Shown here: positions 50,354-58,374 of the stretch, piece by piece
Layout: each line of letters opens with the position of its first letter
How positions within the stretch are numbered: the stretch's first letter is position 1
From: JBHOQX01 sp042408595
GTDB taxonomy: Bacteria; Chloroflexota; Chloroflexia; Chloroflexales; Roseiflexaceae
Length of the DNA stretch: 64,000 nucleotides
Reading direction: 5' to 3'
Assembly: GCA_042408595.1 (NCBI GenBank)
Contig: JBHOQX010000131.1
Span: 62,001 to 126,000 of the forward strand
Translations under genes and position numbers: made by a program
The notes under the pieces: generated by a model
Told to the model about the DNA's origin: nothing
Database searches by the model: none
The model's input: only the letters and a program-made list of their open reading frames with translations

Positions 50354-51964
50354 CTACTGCGGAAACAGCTCGTCGATCTCTTCGCGGGCGCGTGACGGTG
50401 TCGCTGGCTCGCGCATGCCCATGGCGCGGTAGAACGCCGCGTCGTACGGGCGGGTGCGCACCACTACCGGCATCGGCACGGCGTGGCCCAGGATCATCGC
50501 CTGCTGGCGCGTATCGAGCGTCGCGAGCACGCCCTTCAGCGCGCTGCCCCCGCTCACGCCGGTGAAAACGGCCTCGATGTCCCGCTCGTCGTTCAGCAGC
50601 GCGGTGATGCGCGTCCCGAGCTGGCTCATCACTTCCGAGTCGATCGAGGATGGGCGCTGATCGACGACCAGCAAGGTCACGCTATATTTGCGCAGCTCGC
50701 GGGCGATCGTGCCGAAGATCGTCTGCTTCGCGATGGCGGGATGCAGGAACTTGTGCGCCTCTTCGATCGTGATCATCAACTGGCGCGGCTTGTGCGCCGG
50801 GTCCTTCGTGCGGATGTACTCCTCGGTCTGCTGCACCCAGCGGCGATAGATCCGGCGCGTGACGATATTGGCCACCAGCATGTAGGCCAGTTCCTTGCGG
50901 TACTGGCCGAACTCCAGGATGACATGGTGCCCGTGCGCCAGCGCGTCGATCATCTGATCGATCGCCTGCGTCCCGGCGGTCTCCTGCACGAAGCCGAGGC
51001 GCGCCACCTGCTCCAGCTTGCGCTTCAGCGCGCTGATCGAGCCGGCGTGCGCGCCTGTCTGCTCCGCAAAGGCGTTGATTGCCTCGCTGTCCATGGCAAG
51101 CAATGTCGCCAGCCAGCGATCGTGGAAGCGGTCCACCAACAGGTAGGAGGACTCGGCGGCGGTCGGCGTCAGGTTCAGTTCATCCTGCAACAGCAGCACG
51201 TCGTCCACCTCGATCTGGTCCAGGCCGATGGTGACCGCCTGATCGACCGGGACGCGCCGCCGTCGCGAGGAGGCCGGATCGAGCGAGTAGATGCGGACGT
51301 GCGCACCGAAGAGCTGCCGCAGCCCCTTGACAAACCCGCCTGTTTCCGACTCGGCTTCCCAGCCGTACTCGCTATGCATGTCGAACACCAGGTTCGCGGC
51401 GACGTTTGACCGGATGGTGCCGCAGAGCAGCAGCCGTGTCAGGAAGCTCTTGCCAGTGCCGCTCTTGCCGAACACGCCGTTCGAGCGCTCGACGAGCCGC
51501 TCCAGGTCGAGGCAGACCGGGACGTCCATGTCCAGCGGCTGCCCGATCTCGAAGTGTGTCTGGTCCGCGCCGCCGAAGACGCGCTTGAAATCCTGCTCGC
51601 CGGCGTCGTGCACCGACGAGAAGTGGCGCGGCACGGTCTTGACCGGGCGCGGCGGCTCCGAGAGGTCGTGCGGGATCATCAGCATCGGCTTGAGCATCGC
51701 CGAGCCGTAGGTCGATGTGCCGGCCAGCACCTCGCGGACGAAGGGGTCGCCGTTCGGCGGGTCGGCCAGCACCTGCTGGTTGGTCGCCTCGAGCTGCACA
51801 TCGGTGACCATCGAGAAAAAGTGGTGCTTCTCGCCCTGGACGACGACGAACTTTCCGACGCGCACGTCTTCGACGCTCACCGTAGCATCGAGCCGGGCAC
51901 ATAGCCCCTCGCCGAGCGAGCCGCTGATGATGACGCCGAGCCGGTCGGCTGCGTGTGCTGCCAT
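50354..51964 (-). CDS. HerA-like DNA-pumping ATPase (DUF87)
   Basis: A 536-residue FtsK/HerA-superfamily ATPase. An N-terminal beta-barrel (HAS) domain (GVIISGSLGEGLCARLD, VGKFVVVQGEKHHFFSMVTD) precedes the ATPase core with Walker A GKSGTGKSFLTR (Lys172) and Walker B MITIEEAHKFL. An arginine-finger-type segment follows (VTLLVVDQRPSSIDSEV). In archaea and thermophiles HerA works with the NurA nuclease in DNA end resection; no NurA gene is adjacent here. The ATG at 51964 has GAGGA upstream and a near-consensus promoter. Confidence 0.88.
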   Translation of the reverse strand: MAAHAADRLGVIISGSLGEGLCARLDATVSVEDVRVGKFVVVQGEKHHFFSMVTDVQLEATNQQVLADPPNGDPFVREVLAGTSTYGSAMLKPMLMIPHDLSEPPRPVKTVPRHFSSVHDAGEQDFKRVFGGADQTHFEIGQPLDMDVPVCLDLERLVERSNGVFGKSGTGKSFLTRLLLCGTIRSNVAANLVFDMHSEYGWEAESETGGFVKGLRQLFGAHVRIYSLDPASSRRRRVPVDQAVTIGLDQIEVDDVLLLQDELNLTPTAAESSYLLVDRFHDRWLATLLAMDSEAINAFAEQTGAHAGSISALKRKLEQVARLGFVQETAGTQAIDQMIDALAHGHHVILEFGQYRKELAYMLVANIVTRRIYRRWVQQTEEYIRTKDPAHKPRQLMITIEEAHKFLHPAIAKQTIFGTIARELRKYSVTLLVVDQRPSSIDSEVMSQLGTRITALLNDERDIEAVFTGVSGGSALKGVLATLDTRQQAMILGHAVPMPVVVRTRPYDAAFYRAMGMREPATPSRAREEIDELFPQ

Positions 51965-51998
51965 GAGTGGTCCTCGTTGCTGGCGGGTCGGTCGCACA

Positions 51999-52026
51999 AA
52001 TATATCATTCCTGCAATGCCTGTCAA
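51999..52026 (-). promoter_or_regulatory. Near-consensus promoter of the HerA-like gene
   Basis: On the minus strand: TTGACA (52021-52026), 16-bp spacer, TATATT (51999-52004), with TGA directly before the -10. It is one of the two best promoters in the window, with a leader of roughly 30 nt. Confidence 0.7.
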
Positions 52027-52332
52027 GCACGACCCTGAGAAGCCATCTTGTCCGCGAAGGTGCGAGAGACGGCGCTGATTGGCGATGGTCTGGCGCCCGC
52101 GGCCGAGTCATGGCGGCAGAAGGAGCGACCCTCGTCAGGTCTATGGCCCCGTTACGCCCTGCCAGAGGGGCTCGGACCACCTCTGCGTTCCCCTCATCCG
52201 CCGCAGGCATGGATTGCGAAAGATCTCAACGCGAGACGACCCGCACTCACGCCGTCGAGTCGGGGCCTTCACGGGTGCAGCACGTACATGCCCTTCTGCT
52301 CCCGCGTCCGCCCGGTCCCCCAGCGAAAAACC
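52027..52332. other. Intergenic region, nothing recognised
   Basis: About 300 bp between the two divergent promoters of the HerA-like gene and the molybdopterin oxidoreductase. No supported gene or structured repeat was seen. Confidence 0.4.
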
Positions 52333-52341
52333 TGTTATAAT
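52333..52341 (+). promoter_or_regulatory. Extended -10 promoter of the molybdopterin oxidoreductase
   Basis: TGTTATAAT, a perfect extended -10, about 40 bp upstream of the ATG. No -35 box. Confidence 0.5.
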
Positions 52342-52381
52342 GGCAACCATTCTTGCAACACCAACCTGCGGAGCGCGGCCG

Positions 52382-53452
52382 ATGACACCACGGCTGACAG
52401 ACTGGGCGCTGGCGTGCGCCGTCGGGCTGGGTTTTGCCACGGGAATCCTCAGCCTGGTGAGCGGCCGCCCGGGCCAGTGGCTGGTCTTCGCCGCGCACGG
52501 GGCCGCCGGGCTCTGGCTGGGCCTGCTGCTCGTCGGCAAGCTGCGTCGCGTCTGGTGGCGGCTCGTTCGCCCGGGCGCCTGGGGATGGCGCACGCTGCCC
52601 GGCCTGGGGGCGCTGCTGCTGGCGCTCCTGGCGCTCGGCTCCGGCGTTTGGTGGGCGCTCGGCAGCACGCTGGTGGTCGCCGGCTACAATCTGCTGAACT
52701 GGCACATCCTGTTCGGCCTGGCGCTCACCCTGCTGGTGTCGCTGCATATGCTCGCGCGGGCCAGGCCGCTGCGCCGGCGCGATCTGGCCGGCCGGCGGCA
52801 GGTGTTGCGCTTCGGCGCGCTGGCGCTGGCGGGCGCGGCGCTCTGGCCGGCGCAGCAGGCCGCCGTACGGGCTGCCGGGCTGCCGGGCGCACAGCGGCGC
52901 TTCACCGGCTCGCGCGAGGCTGGCAGCTTCAGCGGCAACGCCTTCCCCGCCACCAGTTGGGTCGCCGACGCCCCGTGCCCGATCCCGCCCGACCGCTGGC
53001 GGCTGATCATCGGGGGCGCGGTCGCGTCGCCACGCTCGCTCGGCTACGCCGATATGCTGGCGCACACCGATGAACTCGTCGCGACGCTCGACTGCACCGG
53101 CGGCTTCTATAGCACGCAGCGTTGGCGCGGCGCACGGGTCGGCGCGTTGCTGGCGCAGGCCGGCGTCGCACCGGATGCCCGCTGGATCAGCTTCATCTCC
53201 TTCACCGGCTACCGCTGGAGCCTGCCGCTGGCCGAGGCGAGCGACGCCCTGCTGGCGACGCACGTCGGCGGCGAGCCGCTGAGCCACTCCCATGGCGCGC
53301 CGGCCCGGCTGGTCGCGCCCGGGCGGCGCGGCGTCGAGTGGGTCAAGTGGGTCGAGCGGATCGAGGTCCGGGTCGCGCCGGACGCCGGGCAGGTGCTGAG
53401 CCTGTATACGAGCAGTTTCACACCACGCGGGCGTGGAGAGGCAACGGCGTGA
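52382..53452 (+). CDS. Membrane-anchored molybdopterin oxidoreductase (sulfite oxidase fold)
   Basis: A 356-residue fusion. The N-terminal half has four or five helices (residues about 8-140), with His residues in LNWHILFGLALTLLVSLHML that could bind heme as in small cytochrome b proteins. Residues about 190-350 are a sulfite-oxidase-type molybdopterin domain with the Mo-ligand Cys238 in LDCTGGFYSTQRW. SFISFTGYRWSLPLAEA and GRRGVEWVKWVERIEV are further matches. It combines in one chain what MsrP/MsrQ do with two, so methionine-sulfoxide or related reduction at the membrane is an inference. It overlaps the next gene by 4 bases. Confidence 0.85.
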   Translation: MTPRLTDWALACAVGLGFATGILSLVSGRPGQWLVFAAHGAAGLWLGLLLVGKLRRVWWRLVRPGAWGWRTLPGLGALLLALLALGSGVWWALGSTLVVAGYNLLNWHILFGLALTLLVSLHMLARARPLRRRDLAGRRQVLRFGALALAGAALWPAQQAAVRAAGLPGAQRRFTGSREAGSFSGNAFPATSWVADAPCPIPPDRWRLIIGGAVASPRSLGYADMLAHTDELVATLDCTGGFYSTQRWRGARVGALLAQAGVAPDARWISFISFTGYRWSLPLAEASDALLATHVGGEPLSHSHGAPARLVAPGRRGVEWVKWVERIEVRVAPDAGQVLSLYTSSFTPRGRGEATA

Positions 53453-53808
53453 AACACATCGTTATCGCGGAAGATGAACCGAAAGTGCGCGATTTCTTCG
53501 CCCGCGCCACACGCCGGCTCGCGCCCGATGCGCTGGTGACGGCGGTGGGCAGCGGCGCGGAGGCGCTGGCCATCGCCCGGACAGGCGCCTGCGACCTGGT
53601 GATCACCGATCACCGCATGCCGGGGATGACCGGCCTGGACCTGCTGCGCGCGCTGCGACGGGAATTGCCGGATCTCCCCGTGGTGATCATTTCGGCGGAT
53701 GCTGCGGCAGAGCAGCTGGCGCTTCTGGCGGGCGCGAACGCTTTCTTCCACAAGCCGGTGACGCTCGGCCAGTTTCGCGAGATCGTCGGGTACGCCAGCA
53801 AAGGGTAG
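53449..53808 (+). CDS. Single-domain response regulator (CheY-like)
   Basis: A 119-residue receiver domain only. Acidic residues Glu8-Asp9, phosphoacceptor Asp54 (LVITDHRMPGMTG), the Ser of VIISAD and Lys of FFHKP are in place. The GTG start overlaps the stop of the oxidoreductase gene (GTGA), so translation is coupled. No output domain; it may act by protein contact or as a phosphate sink. No kinase gene is adjacent. Confidence 0.9.
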   Translation: MKHIVIAEDEPKVRDFFARATRRLAPDALVTAVGSGAEALAIARTGACDLVITDHRMPGMTGLDLLRALRRELPDLPVVIISADAAAEQLALLAGANAFFHKPVTLGQFREIVGYASKG

Positions 53809-53845
53809 CCGGCGCGGCGGCCGTACCACGCCAGCAGGCTCTGGC

Positions 53846-56587
53846 TCACTCCTCACCGCGGGCGCGCCGTCGGGCGCGCTCACGGGCCTCGCGCATCCGC
53901 GCCAGGCGCTCTTCGTCCGGCGAGCGGGCCGGGCGGCCCGCCGGGGCGCGCCCGCGGCCCGGCAGCGCCGTCGCCAGCGCACCGAAGTCGCTCCGGCGCA
54001 GGCTGAGGCGGCGCACGGCGATATCGAGCGGCAGCAGCAGCAGCGCCAGCAGCAGCAGCGGGAAGGCGATCTCCTGCGCCCGTGAGACGGACGGCAGCGC
54101 GTGGTCGAAGGCCGCCGCCGGATCGGTCAGCTTCGCGCCGCCGGTGTCGCGCGCCAATTGCGCCAGCAGCGCCGGGTTGCTCTGCGCCTCGCGGTACTCC
54201 GGCGAGTACGGTACGACCATCGCCACCGTGTCCTGCAGCGCCACCCGCCCATCCTGCTGCCCGACAAGCTGCACCAGGTACGTCCCCTGCGGCGGGCTGG
54301 GGAGGCTCGCGCGGTATTCGCCGGGCGCGACCTGCGCCAGCCGCACCTGCTGCGGCGAGCCGCCCGGGCCGACGATCGTCGCCTGCATCTCCAGGCCATC
54401 GCGCGGCTTGCCGTCCAGGCTACGCGCCTGGACAGCGATCACCGTCTGGCTGCCCTCGGCGCGCACGTCCGCCGCGAGGCCGCCGGAGACGGTCGGGAGC
54501 GTCCACGACACGAGTTGCGCGGCGAAGCGCGGGAAACCGGGCCAGCGCACCCAGTCCACCGCCCATTTGCCGGTGGCATCGCTCGTCCAGGCGGCGCTCC
54601 GCCCCAGGCCATACTGCCAGGTCGCCAGGATCGGCGCGTCATCCGGGCCGACCAGCGCGGTCGTCGCGGTCTCCTTGGCGGTCGTGCCGTTGTAGCCATT
54701 GAGCGGTGGCAGCCCGCTGCCCAGGCCGTCCAGCACCGGGCTGGGCGCGGCGTAGGCCGGTGTGAACGGCTCCTCGATGATGTAATTGCCGACGACGGTG
54801 ATCGTCTCCTGGACAAAAATCTGCGGCACGTTTTCCATCTGATCGGCGGGGTAATAGCGCCCGCTGCCGGCGCTCGCCAGCCGCTGGAGATAGTCCGCTG
54901 AGCCGCTGCCCGCCGCCACGACCGACAGCGTGATCCCGGCGTCGCGCATGCGCTGGGCGATGTCCACATTGTCGCCACCGGACGACCAGCCATCGGTCAG
55001 CAGGATGACGTGCTTGATGCGCGCGTCGATCTGTTTCAGCGCATCCTCGGCCGCTTGCAGACCGGCGCGGACGTTTGTGCTGCCTTCCGGCGGCACCGGC
55101 GCCAGCGCGCTCTGGATGGCCTCGGTGCGCGCGCCGCGCTGCGGCTGGAAGATCCAGTGCGCGCCCCCGTCGAACGCGACGATACCGACCGTATCGTTCG
55201 GGCGGAGCACCGCCGCCGCCTGCGTCACCGCGTCCTTGGCGATATCGATCTTAGGCGTCCCACCCCGGCGGAACTGTGATGTCTGGCGGTTCGGACCGGA
55301 GCAGTGGCAGGCGTCCATGCTGCCAGACTTGTCGATCACGAAGATCAACGCCAGATCGGGACGTTCCTCGCGGTCGCGCACATCCATCCAGACCGGCAGC
55401 GCCTGCTCCACCGGCGTTTTGCCGTAGCCGCCGACGCCGAACGAGCGGTCGCCGCCGATCATCACCAGCCCCTTGCCCAGATCGTGGACATAGGCCGGCA
55501 GGGCGGCCATCACCGACACCGGCAGCGCCGCCGCTGGCACGTTCACCAGCACAACCGCCTCGTAGTCGCCCAGGCCAGCCAGGTCCGCCGGCATGCTCTC
55601 CGGCGGGGCAATGGTCGCCTGCACCTCGGCGGCGTCCAGGGCGCGCTTGAGGTTGGCCGCTTCGCCAGGTCTGCCCTCGACCAGCAGCACGCGCGCCGGA
55701 CCCTCCACGCGCACCAGCGTCTCGGCCTGGTTGTTCTGGGCGCGGCTGTCGATCTGTGGCGTCAGTTGGGCGCGGAAGCGCTGGAAGCCCTGATTGTCGG
55801 CCGTCAGGCGCACCGAGAAGCGGTTCGGGCCGGGCTGCAACTGCACATCCTGCTCCAGCAGCACGCGGTCCTGCCCGCCCGCCTGGCCGACGATCTGAAG
55901 CCGGGCGCCTTGGGCAACATTGCTGCTGGCGGTGGCGATCAGCTCGAACTCTTGGCCCTTGCGAACGCTCGCCGGCGCGTCCAGGCTGTCCAGCAGCGCC
56001 TCGCCGCCGGACGGCGCGCTCAGATCCACATAGCTGAGCTGCACGCCGCGCGCAGCGGCGATCCGCGCAGCAGCACGCGCGTCGCCGTCGTTCTGCGCGC
56101 CGTCGGACAGGAGCACCAGCCGCTTCTTGGTATCCGCCGGCAGCAGCGCCAGGCCGAGCTGCACCGCCTGCTCGATGTTCGTGCGGCTCTCGACCGGGAT
56201 GGATGTGATCCGGCCGAGGGTGCGCTCCGTGCCAGGCACGCGTTCGACCAGCGCGTTCTCGCCGAAGACCACCACCGCCGCCTGGTCGTCCGGCGGCATC
56301 GCCTTCAGCGCGTCCTGCACGAACGCCTCGGCCTGGCCGCGCATCGATGGCGAGATCGAATCGGAGCTGTCGATCAAAAAGACGGTCGTCACCCGGTCCA
56401 CCGCGCGGACGACCTGCGTGCCGGCGAGCGCCAGCACGAGCGCGGCGATGATGGCGGTGCGCAAGCCCAGGCTGGTCCAGAAGCGGGTGGCGGGAAGGCG
56501 GCGGGGCACGAGCAGCGAGAGCGCCCAGAGCGGGATGAGGATCAGCAACAGCAGCAGCGCCGCGGGGGCGATGAACGAGAGATACAT
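53846..56587 (-). CDS. Large membrane protein with two VWA domains
   Basis: A 913-residue protein. Two membrane helices at residues about 5-27 and 42-58, a first VWA domain with metal site DSSDSIS at 73, a beta-rich region, a glutamine-amidotransferase-like Rossmann segment near 300-390 (VLLVEGRPGEAANLKRALDA), a second VWA domain with DKSGSMD at 419, then beta domains and a last helix near 850 followed by a basic Arg-rich tail. A CHC insertion (MDACHCSGPNR) follows the second metal site. The layout is like Bat/aerotolerance-type or stress-linked VWA membrane proteins, but partner MoxR and DUF58 genes are absent. Function unknown. Confidence 0.82.
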   Translation of the reverse strand: MYLSFIAPAALLLLLILIPLWALSLLVPRRLPATRFWTSLGLRTAIIAALVLALAGTQVVRAVDRVTTVFLIDSSDSISPSMRGQAEAFVQDALKAMPPDDQAAVVVFGENALVERVPGTERTLGRITSIPVESRTNIEQAVQLGLALLPADTKKRLVLLSDGAQNDGDARAAARIAAARGVQLSYVDLSAPSGGEALLDSLDAPASVRKGQEFELIATASSNVAQGARLQIVGQAGGQDRVLLEQDVQLQPGPNRFSVRLTADNQGFQRFRAQLTPQIDSRAQNNQAETLVRVEGPARVLLVEGRPGEAANLKRALDAAEVQATIAPPESMPADLAGLGDYEAVVLVNVPAAALPVSVMAALPAYVHDLGKGLVMIGGDRSFGVGGYGKTPVEQALPVWMDVRDREERPDLALIFVIDKSGSMDACHCSGPNRQTSQFRRGGTPKIDIAKDAVTQAAAVLRPNDTVGIVAFDGGAHWIFQPQRGARTEAIQSALAPVPPEGSTNVRAGLQAAEDALKQIDARIKHVILLTDGWSSGGDNVDIAQRMRDAGITLSVVAAGSGSADYLQRLASAGSGRYYPADQMENVPQIFVQETITVVGNYIIEEPFTPAYAAPSPVLDGLGSGLPPLNGYNGTTAKETATTALVGPDDAPILATWQYGLGRSAAWTSDATGKWAVDWVRWPGFPRFAAQLVSWTLPTVSGGLAADVRAEGSQTVIAVQARSLDGKPRDGLEMQATIVGPGGSPQQVRLAQVAPGEYRASLPSPPQGTYLVQLVGQQDGRVALQDTVAMVVPYSPEYREAQSNPALLAQLARDTGGAKLTDPAAAFDHALPSVSRAQEIAFPLLLLALLLLPLDIAVRRLSLRRSDFGALATALPGRGRAPAGRPARSPDEERLARMREARERARRRARGEE

Positions 56588-56880
56588 CGGCTCCGCTCCT
56601 CAGCGGACGGACCACATGCGGCAGCGACCTATGAGGGGCGCCACCGGCGCGCGCTTCGTTCCCGCGCCATTCTACCATGCCGCCGCCGCTCTTGCAGGCG
56701 CGATGGCTGACAAATCGATGAGACATCGTCATCCACCGCCGGTGCGGGCTGAGATATGATACGGCTATGGGAGGCACCCGGGCAATACCGAATCCTGGCA
56801 GGGGTCGCATGGATTTGGCGGCAGTGGTCAGCGCTTATCGTGATCACGCAATCCGCACCTTCTGGAACAACGGAGCACCC

Positions 56881-57861
56881 ATGAAACGCACCACCATCAC
56901 ACTGATCGTCGCCTTCGCGCTGATCGGGTTCGCGGCCGCGGACGCCAGGGCCGCCGCGCCACCCCCCGCACCGCGCAGCTTTCTGCCGCTCGCGCTCCAC
57001 GCCTGGGCCGGTGGCGCGGCGGGCAGCCCAACCCTCGCCGGCTGCCCGATGTTCCCGCCGGACAACCCGTGGAACCGCGACATCTCGCGCGACCCGGTCG
57101 ATCCCCAGTCGGCGGCATACATCGCCTCGATCAGCCAGGATCGGACGAACCTGCACCCCGACTTCGGCGCCAACCCCGCCTACGGTATCCCATTCGTCGT
57201 GGTGCCGGGCAGCCAGCCAAAGGTCCCGATCACGTTCACCGACTACGGCGACGAGAGCGACCCAGGGCCGTACCCCGTCCCGCCGGATGCGCCGGTGGAA
57301 GCGGGCAGCGACCGGCACGTGCTGGTATTGAACAGCGGGGAATGCCGGCTGTACGAACTCTTCAACGCCAGCTACCTCGGGCCGGGGTGGGAGGCGAGCT
57401 CCGGCGCGATCTTCGACCTGCGCTCGAACGCATTACGGCCCGACGGGTGGACCTCCGCCGACGCGGCCGGGCTGCCGATCCTGCTGGGGCTCGCCCGCTA
57501 CGACGAGGTGGCCGCCGGGGAGATTCGCCACGCGCTGCGCTTCACCGTGCGGCGCAGCCAGCGCGCCTATATCCACCCGGCGACGCACTTCGCCAGCACA
57601 TCGAGCGACCCGGCGCTCCCGCCGATGGGGCTGCGGCTGCGGCTCAAAGCCAGCTACGACCTGTCGCGCTTCCATGGCCAGTCGCTCGTGATCCTGCGGG
57701 CGCTCCAGCGCTACGGCATGATCGTCGCCGACAACGGCGCAAGCTGGTTCATCAGCGGCGCGACCGACCCGCGCTGGGATGACGAGGACCTCAACCAGCT
57801 CAAGACCGTGCCCGGAAACGCCTTCGAGGTGGTCCAGACAGGGCCGATCATCAAGCCGTGA
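56881..57861 (+). CDS. Secreted protein of unknown function
   Basis: A 326-residue exported protein. Residues 1-24 are a signal peptide (MKRTTITLIVAFALIGFAAA). The mature part starts with CPMFPPDNPWNRDISRDPVD and includes HPDFGANPAYGIPFVVVPG and DESDPGPYPVPPDAPVE, a conserved module I have seen in hypothetical exported proteins of several phyla but with no known function. SNALRPDGWTSADAAGLPIL and EIRHALRFTV are also well conserved. GGAG precedes the ATG; an in-frame ATG 38 codons upstream would bury the signal peptide. Divergent from the VWA gene. Confidence 0.8.
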   Translation: MKRTTITLIVAFALIGFAAADARAAAPPPAPRSFLPLALHAWAGGAAGSPTLAGCPMFPPDNPWNRDISRDPVDPQSAAYIASISQDRTNLHPDFGANPAYGIPFVVVPGSQPKVPITFTDYGDESDPGPYPVPPDAPVEAGSDRHVLVLNSGECRLYELFNASYLGPGWEASSGAIFDLRSNALRPDGWTSADAAGLPILLGLARYDEVAAGEIRHALRFTVRRSQRAYIHPATHFASTSSDPALPPMGLRLRLKASYDLSRFHGQSLVILRALQRYGMIVADNGASWFISGATDPRWDDEDLNQLKTVPGNAFEVVQTGPIIKP

Positions 57862-58054
57862 GGCACAGTGGCGGTTGCGAGGGTGAGGGGTGCAAGAGGG
57901 GACCTGCGGGTGCGGGCCACGGGCCCTGGACCATCTCCCCAGAAACACCTACCCCACAACGGGTGAAGTGGGAGGCGCGCACCATCCGGGCACCGCAGCG
58001 GCGCGGCTGCGCCACGGCTCCGGCGCACAGCCGCGCTGCGACGCCCCGATCCCG

Positions 58055-58252
58055 CTACTCGCGCGGGCGAGCTAGCCAGCCGGCAGCCAGCAGGAGCGCC
58101 AGGCTCGTTAACAGTGGGCCAACCCACAACAGCGCCAGGCTCCAAGCGGTACCGCTGCTCGGCTGGGTGGTGGAGTCGAGAAGGGCAAACACGATCATGG
58201 CGAGCAGCAGAAGATTGAGAAGCAAGACAGCGATACCTATCGCCCTGACCAT
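58055..58252 (-). CDS. Small two-helix membrane protein
   Basis: A 65-residue protein with two hydrophobic helices (residues about 4-24 and 35-58, separated by DSTTQPSSG). The start at 58252 is supported by AAAGGG seven bases upstream. No family recognised. Its position is between two unrelated plus-strand genes. Confidence 0.55.
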   Translation of the reverse strand: MVRAIGIAVLLLNLLLLAMIVFALLDSTTQPSSGTAWSLALLWVGPLLTSLALLLAAGWLARPRE

Positions 58253-58333
58253 ACCAGATCCCTTTCTGCAACGCGGAGCCACGTGGCCATACTGTACCAC
58301 ACCCCCTCCTAGATGTCGAACCGCTGCGCTCTA

Positions 58334-58342
58334 TGCTATAAT
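58334..58342 (+). promoter_or_regulatory. Extended -10 promoter of the MalZ-like gene
   Basis: TGCTATAAT, a perfect extended -10. Transcription would begin near 58349, inside the operator-like palindrome. Confidence 0.6.
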
Positions 58343-58347
58343 TCGGA

Positions 58348-58359
58348 TAAACCGGTTTA
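58348..58359. promoter_or_regulatory. LacI-type operator-like palindrome
   Basis: TAAACCGGTTTA is a perfect 12-bp palindrome with a central CG pair, the general form of LacI/GalR-family operators. It overlaps the predicted transcription start of the MalZ-like gene, a position where a repressor would block transcription. No LacI-family gene is in the window. Confidence 0.55.
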
Positions 58360-58374
58360 GCTGGAGCCGCTATT

